A DNA stretch of 7,955 bases from JACKGW01 sp964586025 (GTDB taxonomy: Bacteria > Planctomycetota > PLA2 > JAEUHO01): contig CAZPGF010000123.1 of the NCBI GenBank assembly GCA_964586025.1, positions 1-7,955 of the forward strand, given 5' to 3'. The position numbers and the translations under genes are program-made. Shown piece after piece: positions 7,078 through 7,955 of the stretch. Below the pieces are notes generated by a model. It did not search any database, was not told the DNA's origin, and worked only from the letters and a program-made list of their open reading frames with translations. Numbering within the stretch: position 1 is the stretch's first letter; each line of letters begins with the position of its first letter.

Positions 7078-7955
7078 GGCGCCGTCCCTCCGTCGAGGGC
7101 GCGAAGGGCCTCGACGATGGCCGCGCGGTCGATGCGCCGGAACGCCGGCTCCCGCGGGTCGGTCGTCGCGTCGTGTCGGCTCGGTGCGAGGTCGAGTGCC
7201 CGACGCAGGAGCCCCCACCACGCGACCCGCTCCGACCGGTTGGGAGAGGCGAGCCCGGCCTCGATCGCCCCGCCATGGGCTTCCGCGCCCTCCTGGACGA
7301 GCCGCGCGACCGTCAGCGACCTGGCGAGGGCTTGGTCGTCGGGTGAGATCGCGGCGAGCGCGTCGCGCACGCGCGCATCGCGGGGCGCCGCGACCAATGC
7401 CTCGACCGCCCCCGCGCGCACGTCGGCGTGCGGGTCGGAGAGCAACTCCAGCAAGCGATCGCACGCGGCTGGCGACTGCCGCGCGTACGCGCCGAGCGCG
7501 CGGGCCGCGTGCGAGCGGACGACGGGACGGGAGTCCGACGCGAGGGCGAGCAGGCCCTCGACCGCGCGAGGATCCCCCACCATGCCCAACGCATCGGCGA
7601 TCTCGCTCCGCGCGATCGGTCGGGCGGCCCGTTCGGCGGCGTCGAGCAACGTCGGGGTCATCGGCGGGCCGACCAGCGCGATCGCGGCCTTCGTGATGTT
7701 GAAGAGTCGCGCGTTGTTCTCCCGCAGCTTCTGGACCAGTCGGCGCGCCGCGTCCCGGAACGACGGCGAGGTCTCGTCGAAGCGGGTCTCGAGCAGCGTC
7801 GGATCGTTGCGATGACGCATCCACCACGCGACGAGCGCGTCGAACGCGGCGCGCCGTTGCGGCAGGCCACCGTCCGGAAGGAACGCGGCGGTCGGCGCCG
7901 ACGGGCAGTGGAGGCGCAGCGCGTCGATCGCATCTTGCAGCACGCGGATCCGATA
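7074..7955 (-). CDS. HEAT-repeat protein, N-terminus beyond the window
   Basis: The visible part is 293 residues and a stop. The frame is still open at the window edge, and the GTG at 7943 has no ribosome site before it, so the true start probably lies upstream. The visible protein is helical throughout. At least two HEAT-type repeats are clear: about 122-155 (GDPRAVEGLLALASDSRPVV, then RSHAARALGAY) and about 165-192 (DRLLELLSDPHADVRAGAVE). They show the D..xVR..A..AL signature of this family. Weaker helical pairs extend on both sides. HEAT repeats form curved binding scaffolds, and no catalytic motif is visible. Any signal peptide, heme site or membrane anchor would sit in the missing N-terminus. 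Its TGA overlaps the ABC gene's ATG, so the two are probably co-translated. Similar proteins occur as separate scaffolds or as modules fused to cytochromes; which applies here cannot be seen. Confidence 0.85.
   Translation of the reverse strand, partial: YRIRVLQDAIDALRLHCPSAPTAAFLPDGGLPQRRAAFDALVAWWMRHRNDPTLLETRFDETSPSFRDAARRLVQKLRENNARLFNITKAAIALVGPPMTPTLLDAAERAARPIARSEIADALGMVGDPRAVEGLLALASDSRPVVRSHAARALGAYARQSPAACDRLLELLSDPHADVRAGAVEALVAAPRDARVRDALAAISPDDQALARSLTVARLVQEGAEAHGGAIEAGLASPNRSERVAWWGLLRRALDLAPSRHDATTDPREPAFRRIDRAAIVEALRALDGGTAP
7086..7091 (-). promoter_or_regulatory. Ribosome binding site GGAGGG that decides the ABC ATPase start
   Basis: GGAGGG on the minus strand lies 8 nt before the ATG at 7077, inside the end of the HEAT-repeat gene. 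It supports the short 349-residue product over an in-frame reading that would begin near 7827 and overlap the HEAT gene almost completely. Confidence 0.75.

Noticed and set aside
6478..7815. Plus-strand open frame (445 codons) opposite the ABC and HEAT genes
   Set aside because: It lies across two coupled minus-strand genes with clear family motifs; its own product is arginine/alanine-rich and featureless.
7078..7827. Upstream extension of the ABC gene frame to a start near 7827
   Set aside because: The added 250 residues would overlap the HEAT gene in another frame and are arginine-rich without structure. The ATG at 7077 has a strong ribosome site and begins directly at the ATPase domain.

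Overview
This is a GC-rich stretch (roughly 70% by eye) with six genes. All are read from the minus strand, so transcription runs from high to low coordinates. The gene set combines a multiheme c-type cytochrome, HEAT-repeat and TPR proteins, an exported esterase-fold protein with a degraded active site, and a membrane-fused spermidine-synthase-like protein. That fits a free-living, respiring Gram-negative lineage such as a high-GC Planctomycetota member or a similarly deep-branching environmental bacterium. This is an inference from gene content; no marker gene is present.

Layout in transcription order. A HEAT-repeat protein (7955-7074) enters from outside the window. It is followed by an ABC ATP-binding protein with a C-terminal TOBE-like domain (7077-6028), an exported five-heme cytochrome c (6031-4829) and an exported TPR protein (4832-3396). 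Each junction among these four genes is an ATGA overlap of stop and start, so they form one translationally coupled unit. A 148-bp gap (3395-3248) follows, with no clear promoter or terminator. Next comes an exported alpha/beta-hydrolase-like protein whose nucleophile serine appears replaced (3247-1607). After 26 bp comes the N-terminal 526 codons of a fused membrane/spermidine-synthase protein (1580 to the window edge). This last gene never closes inside the window, so it is easily missed by a simple ORF search.

How the genes may work together. The cytochrome and TPR protein carry export signals and the hydrolase-like protein does too, so much of the cluster acts outside the cytoplasm. The coupled set of HEAT protein, ABC ATPase, cytochrome and TPR protein is the most unusual element. 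The ATPase belongs to the importer type, but no permease or binding protein is visible. No RNA genes, mobile elements, CRISPR arrays or long repeats were seen.
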